From: Saprospirales bacterium
Lineage (GTDB): Bacteria; Bacteroidota; Bacteroidia; Chitinophagales; JADIYW01
Assembly (NCBI GenBank): GCA_016711605.1
Contig: JADJSS010000020.1
Span: 3,337 to 67,336 of the forward strand
Direction of reading: 5' to 3'
Length of the DNA: 64,000 bases
The notes under the pieces are model-generated. The model worked only from the letters and a program-made list of their open reading frames with translations. It had not been told where the DNA came from and made no database searches. Both the position numbers and the translations under genes were made by a program. The stretch's first letter is position 1. Each line of letters begins with the position of its first letter. This document shows, in pieces, positions 47,743-56,714 of the stretch.

Positions 47743-49561
47743 TTATTCTAAATTTAATTCTAATTTTTTAATTAATTCCAAAACTGCTGGATTTACATCA
47801 ATCATTTCTTTCAATCTATCTTTTGGAGTTTTATAGTTTTTTGTCAAATCTTCTTTTTTATCTAATTTAAAAATTAAAGAAATTGAAGGTGATGTTGTTT
47901 TTTTAATAAAAAAACTGGTGATTTCCATCTTATGCAATTGTAACATTTGCAAAGAAATATTATTGGATTCAACAAAAGTAATTTCATCATCAATAAGCTG
48001 TGGTTGCTGACGTTCAGCAACACTCAAAAATGCATTTTGTAATTTTTCTCTATCTGTATTTATAAATTCATTCCATAAAACTGCTAAAGATTCAGCAGTT
48101 AAAACAATCTTTGTTTCTTTGTTTTCAACAACCACTTCCTGATGAATATCTTTCAACATATTTCCAATAGAAGAAGATTTTGGAAGTTCGCGCTTTGGTT
48201 TAGGTGTCGTTAGTCGTGAGTCGTGAGTCGTGAGTATTTTTTCTTCAACAATAACTTCGTGAATAATTGCTTTTTCAGATTCTTGCGTGGAAACAGTAGT
48301 ATTTATTGTCGGTTTCGCAACTTCAACAGTTTTTATTTCAGAAAAAAACAAATCTTCATCAGCTAATTGAATACCATACTTTTGCTGGTCTTTTTTTTCT
48401 TTATAAAATTGAAGTAGTGCTTTTAGTTTTTTTTTCACCAAGCAAAATAGAAAGCGTGTTTTCTATTTGTGTGTTTAAGAAACAGATTTTCAACAACGCC
48501 AATTCAACCAACAAGCGTTTGTTTTTTGCCGTTTTATATTCGATGTCGCATTTATTGATGGCAGTTAAAGCATTCAATAAAAAAGTATCATTCACCAAGT
48601 TTGCCTGCTGAAAATATTTATCTTTTATATCATCGGCTGCTTCTAATAAATGTGTTGTTTTTTCGTCTTTACAAATCAATAAATTACGGAAATGTTCAGC
48701 CATTCCAACTAAAAACATTTCACCATCAAAACCATTGTTTACAATTTCGTTGTATGCATTCAACACAGCAGCCGAATCTTCCGTCATAAAATATTCTGTT
48801 ATTTTGAAATAATACTCAAAATCCAAAATATTTAAATTGGTGATTACATCTTGATACGTAACTTTTTTTCCAGCGTAGCTCACAATTTTATCAAACAGCG
48901 ACAACGCATCACGCAAACCACCATCGGCTTTTTGTGCAATCACATGCAACGCTGACGGTTCAGCAACCACACCTTCACTTTCGCAAATTTTTTGCAATTG
49001 TTTTACAATGTCTTTATCAGAAATTCTTCTAAAATCAAAAATCTGGCAACGCGATAAAATCGTTGGAATAATTTTATGTTTTTCTGTAGTTGCTAAAATA
49101 AAAATAGCATAGCTTGGTGGTTCTTCCAACGTTTTCAAAAATGCATTAAACGCACCTGAAGACAACATGTGAACCTCATCAATGATATACACTTTGTATT
49201 TTCCGCTTTGTGGAGCAAAACGCACTTGGTCAACCAATGTACGAATATCATCAACACTATTATTAGATGCTGCATCTAACTCAAAAATATTAAACGATGC
49301 ATTTTGATTGAACGAAACGCAAGAATTGCATTCGTTGCACGGCTCAAAATCGGCACTTGGATTTTCGCAGTTGATGGCTTTTGCCAAAATACGCGCGCAG
49401 GTGGTTTTACCAACACCACGTGGTCCGCAAAATAAGAACGATTGCGCCAATTTACCAGTGGACAATGCTTTTTTCAGCGTATCAGACACTTGTTCCTGAC
49501 CGACTACATCCAAAAATTTGGATGGACGATATTTACGAGCCGAAACGATGAAATTTTCCAT
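47743..49561 (-). CDS. dnaX: DNA polymerase III gamma/tau subunit (two-frame gene with A9 site)
   Basis: The zero frame (49561-48401) gives 386 residues with the clamp-loader ATPase: Walker A GPRGVGKTTCARIL, the zinc module CENPSADFEPCNECNSC, DEVHML and the SRC motif TILSRCQ. It ends soon after GEKKTKS. Losing one A (or gaining two) in the A9 run at 48427-48435 continues into the 48441-47743 frame, giving about 605 residues with a tau-like C-terminal region. That is the normal size of a Bacteroidota DnaX. So the gene either makes gamma and tau by slippage, as in Thermus, or has a one-base assembly error. The C-terminal linker includes residues coded by the AGTCGTGAGT repeat. Confidence 0.93.
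48206..48235. repeat. GTCGTGAGT tandem repeat inside dnaX
   Basis: About four units of (T/G)AGTCGTGAG in tandem, translated on the minus strand as TTHDSRLTT within the tau linker. The same phrase covers the glpD stop at 7771-7799. Confidence 0.65.
48427..48435 (-). promoter_or_regulatory. A9 slippery run in dnaX
   Basis: Nine As on the coding strand at the junction of the short and long DnaX frames. Thermus dnaX uses an A9 run for transcriptional slippage (established knowledge). Here the position, run length and frame relation fit the same mechanism, but other A-runs in this window look like sequencing errors. Confidence 0.5.
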
Positions 49562-49684
49562 TGCGTTGCAAAGGTAACAAAACCATCAAGGTTTTAAAAA
49601 TGTTGATTTGTTTAGTTTTGAACAAAAGTTTTGGTTGTTGATTTGTCTGAACTGTGGTTGGTGTGATTCTTATGATTTAAATAT

Positions 49685-50597
49685 CTAATTTCTCACCATT
49701 CTACTGGTATCTAATTTGGAATTATTTAACATCCAAAATTCTTCTGAAGTCTTTAAGAAAACTTCTGTTTCGTATCTATTTTCTTTAATATTCTTAGAGC
49801 GCTTGTCTTTATATGATGTTTTTCTTTTAAGTTGATTGTTTTTATCTGTATATTTCAACCATTTTTCATTATTAAAGATTATTGAATATTTTTTATTTTC
49901 TCCAACTCTTCTATAGTATGCTATTACACGAATACTATCATCAATATAACCACTATATTCATTATTTATTCTAAACACATTGCAACATTGATTAATTTCT
50001 ATGTTCATTTTTTCATCAGTAGAAAATAATTTCACCAAGTCTTCAAAATAATCAATATTAGTACTATCTATTTCTTTTTGGCAATGGATAAGAGATAAAT
50101 GTATCTTTTTTTATAAAATAATCAGGCCAACATACAGTATCCATTCCAATATTGCATGACAGTATAAATGGACTCATAACTAAATTAATATTATGAGGCT
50201 TGATGTCTTTTAACTTGTCAATAAAATTAATTTTAAAACTCTTTATTAATTTTCTTTTTTCATCTTGACTTAATTCAAAATATTTCTTTGGATAATCATC
50301 TATTAGATTTGCGAGTATAAGATCTATTTCTGCTTTTTCATCTATTTGCCCGATTCTAAATGCAAACCTTTCACCTGTTTTTGGAATCTTAATATGAACC
50401 CAATCTGGATAATAATCATTTGCATCTTCGTAATAATTTGGGTTACCTATCAAAAAATCATCAACTATACTTGTTATTTCCTCTTTTGTATAATCCATGT
50501 AGAAAGATTCTATATGTCCATGTGTTCCACAACTAGTCAATATTATAGAAAATAGTACAATTATAATTTTCAATAAATGTCTCATTTGAAATATCAA
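49685..50597 (-). CDS. Lipoprotein of unknown function (one-base frameshift at 50075-50079)
   Basis: The first frame (50597-50064) starts with a lipoprotein signal (IIIVLFSIILTSCGTHG) and the second (50038-49685) continues it. Removing one base from the A5 run on the coding strand joins them as PLPKEIDSTNIDYFEDLVKL, giving about 303 residues. It is rich in Asp, Tyr and Lys and has no known motif. It is an exported lipoprotein; nothing more can be said. A 123-bp gap separates it from the dnaX start. Confidence 0.65.
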
Positions 50598-50692
50598 GAT
50601 TTGCTTATTATTTTCAATTCATTCAAATATAGTTTTCTATTCACAAATATCCAAGCCAAGTATTAGACAAAACATAAAGTCATGTATGTTTT

Positions 50693-50780
50693 GCGCCGTA
50701 GGTGCAATATGTTTGTAACCAAAATGAGATGAAGCCAAGCATGCCGTAGTTATGCAACATTAGTTCCGCACCTACGGCGC
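50693..50780. repeat. REP/MITE-like extragenic palindrome
   Basis: GCGCCGTAGGTGC (50693-50705) and its perfect inverse GCACCTACGGCGC (50768-50780) flank an 62-bp interior that carries a third related phrase, CATGCCGTAGTTATGCAACAT region at 50740-50760. It is much GC-richer than the surroundings. There is no ORF inside. It could be a REP unit or a non-autonomous transposon relic. Confidence 0.65.
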
Positions 50781-50847
50781 TGTATTTTTGTGTGTTACTT
50801 TTTTTTACAAACAGGTTGCTCAGATGGGGAAATTACAGATTTGCCAC

Positions 50848-50890
50848 AATTCCCACTTTTACTCTAAATATTAATACAAATTCCCACTTT
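50848..50890. repeat. Two direct repeats of AATTCCCACTTT, 31 bp apart
   Basis: Exact 12-mers at 50848-50859 and 50879-50890, each followed by a CTAAA phrase (50863, 50894). They immediately precede the phased palindrome array. Confidence 0.6.
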
Positions 50891-50903
50891 AATCTAAAAT
50901 TCA

Positions 50904-51044
50904 CTAAAATTTTATGTGATTGGCTTAAAACTTTAGATACGCAACCTAAAATTTTACGTTATATAGGTTAAAATTTTAGGTAACAAAGCTAAAACTTTAG
51001 GAATAACACCTAAAATTTTAAGTTCACCACCTAAAGTTTTAAAG
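50904..51044. repeat. Seven-unit array of near-palindromes with 21-bp period
   Basis: Units of the type CTAAAATTTTAG begin at about 50904, 50925, 50946, 50968, 50989, 51010 and 51031: steps of 21, 21, 22, 21, 21 and 21 bp. Each unit is a palindrome of 10-14 bp (variants TAAAACTTTA, TAAAATTTTA, TAAAGTTTTA), separated by unrelated 7-10 bp spacers. 21 bp is two helical turns and also seven codons: in both strands parts read as a KIL/KTL/KVL heptad. No start codon opens a frame through all units. It ends 113 bp before the 162-aa protein gene. Confidence 0.8.
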
Positions 51045-51157
51045 TAAATATTGGTAGTTTATATTTATTAACTAAAACGGATATTTATTTTAGATAATTT
51101 AACTATTTATAGTTGATTATATTAACTATGTTTAATACTAATAAAAATTAAAATAGT

Positions 51158-51646
51158 ATGCCAGTAACAAATTTAGGTAGACTGCACCTTACAGCAGCAC
51201 AAAAAACAGCTATCGATGCTGCATTAACAACCATTGAAACTCAGATTTTAGCGGTTACCATAAACCTGAACGCAGAAGAACGCAATAAGTTTGGGAGCGT
51301 AAATGAAGCCAATAAGCTGTTTGTTAATAAAGACCGTGAGTATTACCAAACGCAGCCAACCTTAGCAAGCCCTGATGTGGATTGGGTAGAGTTTGAAGCA
51401 GATTATCAAGACAGAATATTTGCAGATACACGATTGGACAGAATTGCAACGATAACACGCATGTTTAGCGATTTTAAAATTGTACATGATTTTGATAACT
51501 TTCAAGATGGTTTGGATGATTATAGATATAGCAAATATAAAGCAAGCACTAAAGCACCAGGTTTTTCAGAAAAAGTAGAAGAGTTAAAACAGTTTTTTCC
51601 AAATACCAATGGTGGTGGTAGTGGCGATGGAACCAGTGCTGAATAA
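51158..51646 (+). CDS. Small protein of unknown family downstream of the phased array
   Basis: 162 residues, probably cytoplasmic (no signal peptide). It is helical and charged: LHLTAAQKTAIDAALTTIE, LNAEERNKFGSVNEANKLFV, PDVDWVEFEADYQDR. It ends in a Gly/Ser-rich tail (NTNGGGSGDGTSAE). Base composition is richer in GC than its neighbours. I do not recognise a named family. It stands alone between the array and an acyl-CoA dehydrogenase on the other strand. Confidence 0.7.
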   Translation: MPVTNLGRLHLTAAQKTAIDAALTTIETQILAVTINLNAEERNKFGSVNEANKLFVNKDREYYQTQPTLASPDVDWVEFEADYQDRIFADTRLDRIATITRMFSDFKIVHDFDNFQDGLDDYRYSKYKASTKAPGFSEKVEELKQFFPNTNGGGSGDGTSAE

Positions 51647-51752
51647 CTAAAGCTCATCCGATTCCGACTTTAAACGGAACAATCTCCTTTAGAAGTAAGT
51701 CAAACAACTCGACAGACATGGCAAAAAAGCGAAGCGCTTCAGCGATGCCTTC

Positions 51753-51777
51753 TTTCCAAAGTTTTAAACTTTGGAAA
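51753..51777. repeat. Perfect 12-bp inverted repeat
   Basis: TTTCCAAAGTTT / AAACTTTGGAAA with a 1-bp centre. It has no clear U tract, so it could be a terminator-like hairpin or another extragenic palindrome in the gap before the acyl-CoA dehydrogenase stop. Confidence 0.5.
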
Positions 51778-51791
51778 AGATAAAGCTGTTC

Positions 51792-53591
51792 TTAGAAACT
51801 ATATTTCTTTGCTTCCAACACTTTCGCAGCAATTCTTCTGCGTGCATCTTTGGTGTTTATCGTTTCGTATTTTGTGTAACGTTTTAAACCCATTAACATA
51901 ATACGTAATTCATCGCCTTCTGCAAATGATTGCAACGCATGTTTGCCATCTATGTTTAATTTTTCTAACGCATCTGAAATAAATACTTTCGTCATATCAA
52001 TTTGCGTTGCGCAAGCTGCTTCACCTTTTATAGCAATTAATTTTTGAGTACGTAAAACCGTTGATTCCATTGAGTAAACAGCAGCTAACATATCTGCAAC
52101 GTTCATCAAAATTTCTTGCTCGTGTTTTAATTTCGCCATCAATTTTTGTGCAGCAGCACCAGCAGTCATTAAGATTGCTTTTTTAGCATTTCTTACTGCT
52201 TTTGCTTCTGCTGCTAAAGGTGTTGAATCATCATCACCATTCATATCTGGAACACTCATTAATTCTTTTTGCACAGCCATTGCTGCTGTCATCATATCAA
52301 TTTTGCCAGACATAGCTCGTTTCAATAACATATCAACAGAAAGCAAACGGTTGATTTCGTTGGTACCTTCAAAGATACGGTTGATACGCGCGTCTCTGTA
52401 TGCACGTGCTGCACCAAACTCTTCAGAGTAACCCATTCCACCATGCACTTGCACGTTTTCATCTACACAATAATCCAATACTTCAGAACCGATGAATTTC
52501 AATAACGAACATTCGATTGCATATTCTTCAGCAGCTTTCATAATCGCTTCTTGATAAGGCATGCCAGAAGCCATCAATTCTTTTTCTTTATTGTCAATTG
52601 CATCAGACGCACGGTAGCAAGCACTTTGTAATGCATAAATGCGTGTTGCCATTTCTGCCAATTTATATTGTATAGCACCAAAAGTTGCAATTGGAACTTT
52701 AAATTGTTGACGTTCTAATGCGTATGTTGCAGCTTGTTCTAAGGCAACTTTTGAACCGCCTAAAACACCTGCAGCTAATTTATATCTTCCAACATTTAAA
52801 ATATTGAATGCAATTAAATGACCTTTGCCAATTTCGCCTAATAAATTTTCTTTCGGCACTTTTACGTTTTCTAAAAATACTTGTCGCGTAGATGAACCTT
52901 TGATACCCATTTTTGCTTCTTCAGCACCTAACGAAAATCCTTCTAAGTTTCTATCGATAATTAATGCAGAAAATTTATCACCATCAATTTGACAGAAAAC
53001 AATGTAAACATCAGCAAAACCTGCGTTTGTGATCCACATTTTTTGTCCGTTTACTACATAATGTGTGCCTTCTGCGTTTAAGATTGCTGTTGTTTTTGCA
53101 CCTAATGCATCAGAGCCAGAACCTGGTTCTGTTAAGCAATAAGATGCTTTTAATTCACCTGTTGCTAATTTTGGTAAATAATGTGCTTTTTGTTGCTCGT
53201 TGCCGAAATATACAATTGGCAACGTACCGATTCCGATATGTGCACCAACTGATAATGAAAATGAACTTGCGCGCGCCATATTTTCTACCAATAAAGAATT
53301 GGTATTAAAATCTTTTCCTGAGCCACCATATTCTTCAGGAATAGCTAAACCAAGTAATCCTAATTCACCAGCTTTTAATAATAAAGATTCGGTTAAACCT
53401 GGTTCTTGTTTTTCAATTTTATCGTATACTGGTAAAATTTCAGTATCAATAAATGTGGTCACCATATCGATAATCATGTGTTGTTCTTCATTCAAATCTT
53501 CTGGTGTAAACGTGTCGTTGTAGTTCATTTCTTTTACTAAGAATTCACCACCTTTCAATAAGTTTTTTACTTCTGATAATGTTTCGCTCAT
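51792..53591 (-). CDS. Acyl-CoA dehydrogenase
   Basis: 599 residues, the long Bacteroidota type: the usual 380-residue ACAD core plus a helical C-terminal extension. Core motifs are YCLTEPGSGSDALGAKTTA, WITNAGFADVYIVFCQ and GGMGYSEEFGAARAYRDARINRIFEGTNEI, which contains the catalytic-Glu region. It oxidises acyl-CoA to enoyl-CoA with FAD, in beta-oxidation or amino-acid breakdown. It is divergent from the kynurenine cluster and need not belong to it. Confidence 0.93.
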   Translation of the reverse strand: MSETLSEVKNLLKGGEFLVKEMNYNDTFTPEDLNEEQHMIIDMVTTFIDTEILPVYDKIEKQEPGLTESLLLKAGELGLLGLAIPEEYGGSGKDFNTNSLLVENMARASSFSLSVGAHIGIGTLPIVYFGNEQQKAHYLPKLATGELKASYCLTEPGSGSDALGAKTTAILNAEGTHYVVNGQKMWITNAGFADVYIVFCQIDGDKFSALIIDRNLEGFSLGAEEAKMGIKGSSTRQVFLENVKVPKENLLGEIGKGHLIAFNILNVGRYKLAAGVLGGSKVALEQAATYALERQQFKVPIATFGAIQYKLAEMATRIYALQSACYRASDAIDNKEKELMASGMPYQEAIMKAAEEYAIECSLLKFIGSEVLDYCVDENVQVHGGMGYSEEFGAARAYRDARINRIFEGTNEINRLLSVDMLLKRAMSGKIDMMTAAMAVQKELMSVPDMNGDDDSTPLAAEAKAVRNAKKAILMTAGAAAQKLMAKLKHEQEILMNVADMLAAVYSMESTVLRTQKLIAIKGEAACATQIDMTKVFISDALEKLNIDGKHALQSFAEGDELRIMLMGLKRYTKYETINTKDARRRIAAKVLEAKKYSF

Positions 53592-53765
53592 TTTTTATTT
53601 ATTTAAGATTTTTAAATTTAAAATAGATTCTAAGTATCACTTAAAATAGTACACTAAAAATACAATGCATGCATTGAAATAACAAACGTTTGTTAAAAAT
53701 GTTTAGTTAAGTATTTGTTATCAATTTCGATATAGTTTTAGTATCCAAGGAATGTAGTTTTTAAT

Positions 53766-53773
53766 TAAATTTG
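53766..53773 (+). promoter_or_regulatory. Candidate -7 box of the Rieske gene
   Basis: TAAATTTG, a match to TAnnTTTG, 30 bp before the Rieske start and the first gene of the plus-strand cluster. No clear -33 box was found. Confidence 0.35.
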
Positions 53774-53802
53774 CTAATATAACTATTGAAAAATCTACAA
53801 AA

Positions 53803-54839
53803 ATGGCATCTTACAAACGTATTCCATTAAAACCATATCCAAATGGCTGGTATATGGTGGCACATTCTAATGAAATTAAAAATGGAGAAATTATTACGAA
53901 GCGATTTGCTGGAAAAGATATTATATTATTCAGGACGGAATCGGGAAAATTAGCAATTACAGAACCTTACTGTCCTCACATGGGTGGCCATTTTGGCTTT
54001 GGTGGAAAAGTAGAAGGTGAAAGTATTAAATGTCCGTTTCATCATTTCTGTTTTGATACGAAAGGCGATTGCACAGCAACTGGTTATGGTTCAAAACCAT
54101 CTTCTAAATTAAAATTACCTACGTATTTTTCTGATGAAAAAAACAATCTTATTTTAATTTGGTTTGACGAAAAAAATAATGCTCCAACTTGGTTTGTGCC
54201 GCAGGAAGACTGGACAGACTGGTCTGAAGTATTATTTGCTGAATATGATTTGAATTCGCATCCACAAGAAACAACAGAAAATAGCGTAGATGTTGGTCAT
54301 TTTTCAATTGTTCATGGTTATACTGGTGTTGAAACGTTGCACGAAATGGAAAGCCACGACCATTATTTATATGCCAAATATGCTATGCACCGAATTGCTG
54401 ATTTTGTAGGCAAGAAAAAAAATATCCGAACAGAATTTAATGTGAATGTACACGGTTTAGGTTATTCATTTGTAAGTGCTGAAATTCCTGAACTAAATTT
54501 TAAAATGCGAAATTTTGTTTTGCCAACACCTAAGGACAACGGCAAACTAAAATTAACTATTGGTGCAAGCATTAAGAATCTAGAAAACAAAGAAAAAATT
54601 TCACCTTTGTTAAAAATAGTACCAAAAGAGATTGCTACAAAATTAGTATTAAAAAAACGTTTGAAGGTTATTGCCACGACGTGAGTCAGGATTTTAAAAT
54701 TTGGGAAAACAAAATTTATATTGATCCACCGATATTAGCCAAAGGCGATGGTCCTGTTGCCCAATATAGAATGTGGGCACAACAATTCTATTATGATGAT
54801 TCTAAGCAACCGAATTATGCAACAAATACAATAGACTAA
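53803..54839 (+). CDS. Rieske non-haem iron oxygenase (one-base frameshift at 54651-54657)
   Basis: Full length about 345 residues. The Rieske cluster motifs are CPHMGGH and CPFHHFCF (about residues 57-86). The mononuclear iron site is ENSVDVGHFSIVHG, with Asp, His and His, as in KshA/DAF-36-type oxygenases. The uncorrected frame stops at 54684. One more A in the A7 run at 54651-54657 continues through KKTFEGYCHDVSQDFKIWENKIYI to 54839. It uses O2 and electrons from a reductase not seen here. It is the first plus-strand gene before tryptophan dioxygenase; a role in tryptophan or indole turnover is possible but unproven, and a sterol- or carotenoid-like substrate is equally open. Confidence 0.85.
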
Positions 54840-54899
54840 AATTTATTTTTTTACATGCACTTTATCTTTTCATTAGAAAATATCTCAATTTATTTTGTT

Positions 54900-54907
54900 T
54901 AATTTTG
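54900..54907 (+). promoter_or_regulatory. Candidate -7 box of the tryptophan dioxygenase gene
   Basis: TAATTTTG matches TAnnTTTG and lies 19 bp before the chosen start at 54926. The -33 region is not recognisable. Confidence 0.35.
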
Positions 54908-54925
54908 GTTATTGAAAATCATAAA

Positions 54926-55834
54926 ATGAATAGAGAAGAAATTTTAAATGCCATTGATGAAAAATACAAAGCCATTGGACAAGATGCTGATGTACATTTA
55001 TTAGGTTTGTTACATGCTGAACCTATCACCTATTGGAATTATATTAATGTAGATGCATTACTTGGTTTACAAATTCAGCGCACACAATTGCCTGATGAAA
55101 TGATTTTCATTATGTATCACCAAATTAATGAGCTGTTGTTTAAAATGATTTTGTGGGAAATTGAACAAGTAGCATCATCAGCTACTGTTTCTACTGAAAA
55201 ATTCTCTTTACATCTAAATAGAATTAGCAGATATTTTGATATGCTTTCATCGTCATTTGATATCATGAAAGAAGGCATGGAAAGAGAACAATATCTTAAA
55301 TTCAGAAATACCTTAACACCAGCCAGCGGTTTTCAAAGTGCGCAATATCGCAAAATTGAATTTGCTTCTACAGAACTAATTAATTTAATTGATTTTAGAT
55401 TTAGAGCAACCATTGATCGCAACACACCATTTGAACACGCATACGAACATTTATATTGGCAAGCTGCTGGCAAAGATTATAAAACTGGTAAGAAAAGTAT
55501 GTTGTTATCCAATTTTGACAAACGTTATTTAGAAGAATTTATCACGTTTATGAAAGATTACAACACCACAAATCTTTGGACAAAATTTAAACAATTACCT
55601 ATTGAAGATCAGCAAAATAATGAGTTAGTTAAAGCCATGCGTCATTACGATTACACCGTTAATATAAAATGGGTAATGGCGCATTTAAACGCAGCAAAAA
55701 AATACATTGGCGATGGTGATGCAACTGGAGGAAGCGAATGGCAAAAGTACATGCATCCAAAATATCAGCGCAGAATTTTCTTTCCAGAATTATGGTCGAA
55801 AGAAGAATTGGAAAATTGGGGAAATGAGGTGTAA
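54926..55834 (+). CDS. kynA: Tryptophan 2,3-dioxygenase
   Basis: 302 residues from ATG 54926 (MNREEILNAIDEKYK). The TTG at 54905 is unlikely. The haem-pocket regions are visible in DEMIFIMYHQINELLFKMILWEIE and in HLNAAKKYIGDGDATGGSEW, which corresponds to the TGG segment near the distal active site. It oxidises tryptophan to N-formylkynurenine, the first step of the kynurenine pathway, and matches the genes that follow. Confidence 0.9.
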   Translation: MNREEILNAIDEKYKAIGQDADVHLLGLLHAEPITYWNYINVDALLGLQIQRTQLPDEMIFIMYHQINELLFKMILWEIEQVASSATVSTEKFSLHLNRISRYFDMLSSSFDIMKEGMEREQYLKFRNTLTPASGFQSAQYRKIEFASTELINLIDFRFRATIDRNTPFEHAYEHLYWQAAGKDYKTGKKSMLLSNFDKRYLEEFITFMKDYNTTNLWTKFKQLPIEDQQNNELVKAMRHYDYTVNIKWVMAHLNAAKKYIGDGDATGGSEWQKYMHPKYQRRIFFPELWSKEELENWGNEV

Positions 55835-55881
55835 TTAAATAATAAAATAATGTAGTAATGAAATAATGAAATCTTATATTT

Positions 55882-56622
55882 ATGCTTGCTTCTATTCAAT
55901 ACAACGAACAAACTTACAAAGTAGATTTATCTAAACCAATGGACATTTCTTTACCAATAAAAATTGGTGGTGTGAAAGCATGGTATGTTGATGAACCAAC
56001 GTTTGAGCCAGTAAAAATGGGCGATTGGATCGGTGAAGTAAAACAAGGTGGATCTGTAAATTTCAGAAATGTATTTTTCAATCCACACGGACATGGAACA
56101 CATACTGAATGTGTTGGACATATCAGTAAAGAAGATTATTCTGTCAATAATAGTTTGAAGCAATTTCATTTTATTGCGCAATTAATTTCTGTTTTACCAG
56201 ATGAAATAAATGACGATTTTATCATTACAAAAAAAACATTGCAACCTTTTTTGGAAAACAATTCCACAGAAGCAATTATTATCAGAACGCTTTCTAATGT
56301 TAATGAAAAACAAACTAAAAATTATTCCAACACAAATCCAGCATTTATTGATGAAGAAGCGATGAAATACATTGTTGAAAAAGGAATCAACCATGTTTTG
56401 TTAGATACTCCAAGTGTGGACAAAGAACAAGACGGTGGAAAATTATTGGCGCATCACGCATTTTGGCAATATCCTGAAAACACAAATACTTTCAGAACCA
56501 TAACTGAATTAGTTTTTATCAATGATAAAATAAAAGATGGAATTTATTTACTAAATCTACAAGTAGCAGCATTCGAAAATGACGCTGCACCATCACGACC
56601 GGTTCTATTTCAATTAATTTAA
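55882..56622 (+). CDS. Cyclase-family protein, probable kynurenine formamidase
   Basis: 246 residues. NPHGHGTHTECVGHISKE is the HxGTHxE/D metal-binding motif of the cyclase (KynB-like) family, and LLAHHAFWQYPENT may supply another His ligand. It hydrolyses N-formylkynurenine to kynurenine in the related KynB enzymes. Its position just after tryptophan dioxygenase supports this role. Not all cyclase-family members are formamidases, so specificity is an inference. Confidence 0.8.
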   Translation: MLASIQYNEQTYKVDLSKPMDISLPIKIGGVKAWYVDEPTFEPVKMGDWIGEVKQGGSVNFRNVFFNPHGHGTHTECVGHISKEDYSVNNSLKQFHFIAQLISVLPDEINDDFIITKKTLQPFLENNSTEAIIIRTLSNVNEKQTKNYSNTNPAFIDEEAMKYIVEKGINHVLLDTPSVDKEQDGGKLLAHHAFWQYPENTNTFRTITELVFINDKIKDGIYLLNLQVAAFENDAAPSRPVLFQLI

Positions 56623-56714
56623 TAAAAATTTAGACTTACTAATTCAAGCAAAATTTAATTAGCTTAACAACTATTTTTTTTGTTTATTTGTTTAGATAAT
56701 TTTTAGTAAAAAGC

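Noticed and set aside
47743..48441. A separate gene after dnaX
   Set aside because: Starts within dnaX, continues it in the +1 frame across an A9 run and restores normal DnaX length.
50904..51044. Phased array as a CRISPR
   Set aside because: Units are short AT palindromes with 7-10 bp spacers, far below CRISPR repeat and spacer sizes, and no cas genes are present.
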